A stretch of 64,000 nucleotides of DNA from Copromyces sp. CBS 386.78. Its lineage: Eukaryota; Ascomycota; Sordariomycetes; Sordariales; Sordariaceae. The stretch is from the NCBI GenBank assembly GCA_030685235.1, contig MU839082.1, positions 682,001 through 746,000 of the forward strand, read 5' to 3'. Both the position numbers and the translations under genes were made by a program. Shown piece after piece: positions 57,822 to 64,000 of this stretch (positions within the stretch are counted from its first letter, which is position 1; the number at the start of each line of letters is the position of its first letter). The notes under the pieces were generated by a model. It searched no databases, was not told the origin of the DNA, and was given only the letters and a program-made list of their open reading frames with translations.

Positions 57822-58178
57822 TATTATAGGGTTATTTATAACTAATTAACCGTCCTATATCGCTACTTTTACTATAGTAATAGTTATTAGGTTAATAGTA
57901 CGCTCTAATTGGCTATAAAGACCTAATATAATAAATGCGGCTGAATGTATTTAATATTTGACTAGTTGCGGTTATTAGCCTACCCTTATCGCTAAGGCTA
58001 TATAGATTATACTAGTTTATAGGATAATCTATAGGATAATTTATAAGACGATTAAGCTGTATAAGCTATATACTTATTGTATATAGATGGCCATTAGGGC
58101 TCCCCTAAATAGCTTCCTCTTCTTCGTACAATTACGAATGTCTTTACGGATACCTAACGTTCGCCTTGCCCCGTAATA
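57822..58178 (+). repeat. 3' LTR of the right gypsy element
   Basis: 357 bp, the same length as the 5' LTR. It is RIPped at its start and less so at its end (TTCCTCTTCTTCGTACAATT, GGATACC). It is followed by the AATAC duplication. Confidence 0.92.
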
Positions 58179-61100
58179 AATACAATTACATTATCGTACG
58201 TTATTTATCTTACATAGTGCCCAATAACAATTAATACTAAACTACTATACTATACCTTTCTTATTTTATTTTAAATTCCTTAGAATTATCTATTAATTAT
58301 AATTCGATGCGTAGTTCGACGCGACCCCTATACCCTTTATTATATATTATTAACCTAACCTAATTATAATGTTTAAATTAATTATACCTAACCTAATTAC
58401 TATATTAATTATTTATATTAAGCCCAATATAAATAATCCGATAGTCCGGGATTTACGTTACGTATCAAATTTCCTTTATTTCAATTTAAAAATTAGATAG
58501 GTATTATATTTCCCTTAGTATAAGCGCGACGCGTTCAATTAAATTGTTAAAGCGCTTCTAAATCCGGATAATACTATATTTATTTCGATTACTACGCGAA
58601 TAATACGTTAAGCCTAATAGGCAACGTTAATACTATACTCCGATATTTAAGTATTAAATTACTATATACTTAAACAATTATTCGAAAGAACTATTAAAAA
58701 AACTATTATTAATAATATAGTAGATAAACGATTGTTATTTCTACCGCCCGATCTTTTATTAAATATAATATTTTAATAGTATTATAAATAAAAGGATAGT
58801 ATTAATAACGACGATAATACTATCCTAATAAATAATAAATAAAATTTAGCCGTATTAGAATTAACTACGCTAATAGTACCCCTCCTACTAATTTATCCCT
58901 ACGATTAATTATTCTAACCTTTATAAATTCAATTATATTACAAATAATAAGTTATTTAGAACGACCTTCGGGTCGATAATTCGTAGGATAATAATATCGG
59001 CTATCCTTCGTATACGGACGAATATTACTTAATATTAAATTATAGTACCTTTACTGAAAATAATTATAATAAAGATTTGCCGGCTCTTCTAAATTAGAGT
59101 ATTATAGTTGAAAATTCGTATAGTAATAGAAACGATTAAATTTCGTTTAAATTCGATAATTAATCTTTTTACAATTCAATATTAGAACTTTTTTCGTTAT
59201 TAGATATCGAATTATATATAGCGAACGAAAGCGATAAATAATATTAAATATAATAATTTATTAGTCTTTAGACCCTTATAAATTAAATTAAAAGTCGCTA
59301 ATATTTATATAGACGTAAATTTATCCTTAATTATAAAGAAGGTAGTTCGGTACTTCGTACTTCGGTATTTAACTTTATTAATTAGGAGGGAGCTTCCTAT
59401 AATTAAATATAAATACTTTAATTAAATTTAAACGTTCAACTGGAAATATATACTTATAATTTAGAAATTATAAATTAGAACGTAGAAAATATATTATTTT
59501 ATTAGTAGGAGTTAGATAAAAATACGGAAATAAAAGTTCTAACCGAATACTTAAATATAAAAAGGATTGGTATTCGAAGGTAACCTCGAATAGAAATTAG
59601 TGAACCTTAGTATAATAATAATTAGCGGACTAATAATAATTTAATTTAATATAATTAAGGTTAATAGGCGGAAATAGAAGATATTTTAATAATTAGTATA
59701 TAAATACTAATATATACCTAAGTATATAATATAAATAATTATAATTATCCGAAATAAACTTTAGTAGGTTCGGATATTTTAATAACCGATGTACCTACCG
59801 AATCTAAAGTTAATACGCTAATAGAAATAATAGAAATACTATTAGAGTAAATAATTAAATATTTAACTAGTCTTAATTTTAAATAAATATTTTTAGAAGA
59901 AAGATTATTTTCGGGCCCGAATAACGAATAATTATTATACTTTACAAAGGAATCGTTATACCTTCCTTAGAAAATATAAAGTAGAATAGAAATTATTATA
60001 AAATTATTAGGCGACGAAAAGTTTAATAAAAACCCTACTAAACTTTATTGTTTAATTTCCTAATTTCCGATAATAGCGTAAGAAAAATAAGAGCGAATTA
60101 AAATTATTAGACGATAGTTCTAAAGTTTCTACTAATTAATTAACCGATTAACGGGAATTAGAAAGAATAATAAAATTAGCCCAATAGGCTTCTAAATTAA
60201 AATTAATTGTAAACGTCTACCCCTTAGCCTAAACTCTTTAGTAAAATTACTAATTAAAATATTAAAAATAGACCGATAAGTAGTAAAAAAAAGTATTGTT
60301 CTTATTAATACGAAAGGAAAGCTTTAGGCTAAATTATTAAAAACCGAAGTAAGAAAGAATAAAAGAGAGGTAAAACCTAAACGAATATTGTAGGTTCTAT
60401 TTAAACTTATTAATACCCTAGGCCTAAAAATCAAACCTCTCCTCTAATTTCGTACACTTCGCTATAACCTTCGAGGCTTTTTCAATATTAATTAAATTAA
60501 ACCCCCTATAATTATTAAATAACGTTTAATCTCCCTAAATATATTCGGCCTACTACTTAGAGATTAACGGGTTACTAAATTACTATTTAATTTCTAAACC
60601 TCGCTATTAAATAAAAAAGTATTATATAAGGAATATATTTACTAGATACTAATAAAGTTCTAAAAGGTAATTAATAGACAGTAATTAATATAAAGATTAA
60701 CTATAATAAATAATTAATATAACGAATAGCCTAATAGCAACCCCTTAAAGAACGATTATAAAGGTAGTTAATATAATAATTACGCGGAAAATAATTTAGA
60801 TAACAATAAAGAAGAATATTATATTATTAGGATTGTAAGAGCTATAAATAAATTCTAAAATAATAAATTCAATTATTTAGTCTGTAACTTCGTTAAAATA
60901 GTTACTATTACCTCGCTTAATAATTAGAAAATTATTATAGTTAATTACTTTTAATTAAATATTAAAGAAAAGGACGGTAATATAAGTAGAGATTATTTCT
61001 ACTATAAAGATAAAATATATTATACTTCTCCTTATCTATTTATTAAAATAATTAGAAATAATATTATAGGTAATAAAGTTAAAGAAAATATATTACGCTA

Positions 61101-61699
61101 CAATTTATATTAATTATTTATTAGGGGAGCGAAAATATAGTATATAAATTAATTCAATATTAAAAAGAGAGTAGTAATTAAATGAAATTTTAATACCTAA
61201 TTTATTGAAATTTTAATATAATAAAAGATATTTCGCGTATAAATATTAATAAAATTCGATTCCTTATAATATTCTTATAATAATTATTATATTAGTAAGC
61301 TTATATATAATTTAACTATAGAAGTCGTCTATTATTTAAAGGAGTTAGGAAAAAAAGACGTTAAGATTTATATAATACGTATTTACAATGCCTTATATCC
61401 TAGCTTTAAAAATACTATTTGGGAACCGTTAAATAATATATCCTTAAATAATTAATTTATTTATTTAAATCGCCGTTCGGAAACCTACTATATAAAAATT
61501 ATCGACGATTTAAGTAAATATAGCGATAGCTTTAATAAACGTATATTTAAAACTTAGTTAAAAAGTAAATTCCCGGCTATAAAAATTATTAAGGCTGTAA
61601 ATTTTATTTATTAAAAAGAGTTTAAAGAGACTAGCCAATATAATAAAATATATTAGGGATAGGATAATAAAAATTCTCTTTCCTTTTTAACTTATTATA

Positions 61700-61926
61700 A
61701 TAGCTTTATTCCCGGTAATTATAGCGATTTATCTTTTAATTATCGTAATTCTTTATCTTTTAATTATTATAATTCTTTATTTTCTAATTATTATAGAGGC
61801 CTATCTTTATATTCTAATTATTATAATAATTTATCTTATAGTTACTACAGAGGTTCTTACTATAGTAACTTATTTTTAGGCTATTATAGCAATTTATTTT
61901 TAAATTACTATAGTAGCTTATTTTTA
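61700..61926 (+). repeat. Imperfect short repeat encoding Tyr/Asn/Ser-rich units
   Basis: Units of about 33 bp contain TTTAATTATTATAATTC or TTATTTTTAGGCTATTATAG. Translated, they give repeated NYYNSL/GYYSNLFL-type units, probably a degraded low-complexity gag linker. Confidence 0.55.
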
Positions 61927-62340
61927 GAGAATGTCTTTTCGGACCGTAGCAAATGTCTTTTCGCACCGTAGTCAAAAAAGGCTTTTAGAGGTAACTCAGC
62001 CAAATTAAGGCTATAGCATATAAAAAGTACATCGGAATTTTTATTTATTTTCCTTGTATAATATGATGTGTTGGGCGTACTTAGGCGCCCTCTATAGCCC
62101 TTAGTATACAATAAAAGAAGAAAAAATCATTTATTTACTTTAAATTTAAAATATTTGTATTGAGTCTTTCCTTTAGATATTATATATTTATAGCAACTAG
62201 ATTATAAAATAGAGTAGAAAATTGCAAAAATTCTGATACTATTTTTATACTGACAACTTCTTGTTTGGCAAAGTTATACTTGGTGGTATTTTTGATTACG
62301 GTGCGAAAAGACATTTGCTACGGTCCGAAAAGACATTCTC
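61927..62340. mobile_element. 414-bp non-autonomous DNA element, un-RIPped, 8-bp target duplication
   Basis: Terminal inverted repeats of about 51 bp with one mismatch begin GAGAATGTCTTTTCGG. TATTTTTA flanks both ends (61919-61926 and 62341-62348). Each inverted repeat is itself a tandem pair of a 22-bp unit, AATGTCTTTTCGGACCGTAG then AATGTCTTTTCGCACCGTAG. CA and TG are common inside, unlike the surrounding DNA. There is no transposase; the 67-codon open frame is a by-product. An 8-bp duplication fits hAT-like elements, but the repeats are long for hAT. Confidence 0.85.
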
Positions 62341-64000
62341 TATTTTTAAGCTATTACGGCGGCTCATCTTCAAACTACCGTAGTAATTCGTTTACTAATC
62401 TATAAAGATAGCGAAGGGAACGTCGCCCTTATAATTGTATATATCGCCGATATATTAAATTCAGTCTAGTTTAAAACGGAATTTATTTGGTAATTAACGA
62501 GTAATAAATTTGTAGGCCGGTAAATAAACCCGATTCGGAAAGAGAATATTATTTACAAAATAATTATAATAAAATTAATAAATATTATAACTTTAAAGAC
62601 GAAGAAATTTATTTAGCCGAGGAAATATATACGAATATTAATAGTAAGAATAAATTAGGTTTAACTTATATAAATATTTAAAACGATAAATTACGACGAA
62701 TTTATATTAAATATAGTAAGTATTTTGTAATACGAATTAATATATTTATATATATTTTTACGAATTTTTATACGTAATTAAAGTTATTTGGATTAGGTTT
62801 ATATATAAAAAAGGAGGTATTCCCCGTACCCGATAAATTACTTTAACTAGCGGTAAATAAATCCGAATTAATTATTGGCTACGTAATAAATATATTAGAA
62901 AGCGAAAGAATAGTAAAAGCGTTTCGAATAGTAGAAGAATTGTATATAAGTTTTATAAATCTGTTGTAAGGTTTACTATATTATAATTATTTCCGAATAT
63001 AAGTCCGCTTAGAATTAAAAAGGCCGGAATATATTATTTACGTAAATACCGGATATTCTAATATCCTTATTAATAAATAATAGGTAAAGAATAGCCTGGA
63101 CGTTTAATATAATAATTTATAAATGAAATTATTCGACGAAATTAGAGGCCGTATAATATTTATACAGCGAATAATATTTAATTTATTTATTGAAGGTTTA
63201 ATAAATAATAAATTAATATAATAAGTATTTATATTAACCGTATAAGTAATTAAAGGCCTAACTATTCGGCTATTATTAGGAATAGTATAGACCCAACTAA
63301 ATAAAATATTTATCGATTTAATAGTTAAAATAATACTAATCCTAACCTACGGTAGAATAGTAATTAAAACTAATTATAATATAAAGCCCGTTCGCTAAAA
63401 AGTAATTACTACCTATAATATAGTAGTTCCCCCTTATTCCGACTGACTAATATTAATAGAATATACTTTTATTGTAATAATATCGCTGGCGGGCGTATTA
63501 AAGGAGTATATATTCGAAGTAAAGTATTCGAATACGTGGAATTACCTATTAAATTCGAAAACGCTTAAATTAGTAATTATAAGTAATATATCTAATAAAC
63601 CGCTACGCATTTATTAGAATTAATATATAGGGACTATTAAAAATATCGATATAAATAATTATCGAACGATTTCTTTTTAATAAGCTAAAACTTTATTCGC
63701 GGCTATAAACGCTAAATTAGGCCAGGAATTTATATTTATAATAGACTAGGAAAATATTATACTAATTCTAAATATACGAAGAACCGATAAACTAGAGCCT
63801 AATAATAACGTAGATATATTTAATTGTAAATTAACTAAAAAAGATATATTGAAAATTTTTCGAAAAATATAAAAGAAAAGTCTATCCTTTAGTATTGGTA
63901 AAAATAATAAAATCCTTAAAATTAAATTAATTTACAGCGTAAAAATTTGTAATTAAAACCCGGAATACGCTTAGTAAATAAAAACTTTACTAAATAAATA

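Larger units (their letters stand above)
50346..58178 (+). mobile_element. Ty3/gypsy chromovirus-like LTR retrotransposon, complete but RIP-killed
   Basis: Two LTRs of exactly 357 bp (50346-50702 and 57822-58178) are flanked by a perfect AATAC duplication (50341-50345 and 58179-58183). The 5' LTR begins TGTCACAGGG; the 3' copy has the RIP form TATTATAGGG. A polypurine tract GGCGAGGGAAG directly precedes the 3' LTR. The interior holds degraded gag, protease, reverse transcriptase, integrase and a chromodomain-like end on the plus strand. Stops from RIP occur throughout, so it is inactive. Confidence 0.93.
58184..64000 (+). pseudogene. Third retroelement remnant (gag and start of pol), runs off the window
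   Basis: AT-rich, RIPped DNA. Around 61190-61700 a plus-strand frame reads gag-like (EVVYYLKELGKKDVKIYIIR, NALYPSFKNTIWEPLN, SKFPAIKIIKAV). From about 61700 there is a Tyr/Asn/Ser-rich repetitive region, and around 63100-63900 a protease or early-pol-like stretch. No LTR or end was identified, so the limits and the superfamily are uncertain. The left 3 kb (58.2-61.2 kb) has no clear feature. Confidence 0.45.

Noticed and set aside
1..64000. CRISPR arrays or other prokaryotic features
   Set aside because: The tandem arrays lack spacers of constant length with unique sequence, and the window is eukaryotic.

Overview
This window looks like a filamentous ascomycete chromosome, probably of the Sordariales and Neurospora-like. 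The evidence is short GT-AG introns (about 56-122 bp) with CTAAC/CTGAC-type branch sites, ascomycete gene families, and two AT-rich blocks in which CA and TG dinucleotides are almost absent while CG survives and TA is abundant. That dinucleotide pattern is the mark of repeat-induced point mutation (RIP). The organism assignment is inferred from these features only.

Layout. Positions 1 to about 14,900 are RIP-degraded. They contain a complete but dead Ty3/gypsy retrotransposon on the minus strand (3020-10473, 254-bp LTRs, target duplication GTATT) nested in another dispersed repeat, several tandem repeats and remains of unidentified coding sequences. Positions about 14,940-48,960 are a gene-rich island of normal composition. 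Positions about 48,960-64,000 are again RIP-degraded. They hold a second Ty3/gypsy element on the plus strand (50346-58178, 357-bp LTRs, target duplication AATAC, with a chromodomain-like remnant) and the 5' part of a third retroelement that runs off the edge. That third element carries an intact-looking, un-RIPped 414-bp inverted-repeat element.

The gene island has two parts. The left part (14.9-39.5 kb) holds accessory genes: three members of a coiled-coil family that I do not recognise (a pseudogene at the heterochromatin edge and two intact neighbours at 23-30 kb), an Hsp70/HSPA12-like ATPase, an NmrA-like Rossmann protein, an FAD monooxygenase with an extra N-terminal domain, a seven-helix rhodopsin-like fungal membrane protein and two MITE-like elements (16650-17289 and 36498-36819).

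The right part (39.9-48.7 kb) is an apparent catabolic cluster for four-carbon sugars. It holds a dihydroxyacetone-kinase-family kinase, an RpiB-type isomerase, a triosephosphate-isomerase-type isomerase, a class II aldolase and a 3-hydroxyisobutyrate-dehydrogenase-like oxidoreductase. The first three match the L-erythrulose to D-erythrose-4-phosphate route of bacterial and Yarrowia erythritol use. The last two match a family pair that is fused in plant proteins and linked to four-carbon acid sugars. The genes form two divergent pairs that could share promoters, and the cluster ends about 240 bp before the right heterochromatin, so partner genes may be missing or lie elsewhere. All exon coordinates are hand-derived from splice motifs and reading-frame continuity.
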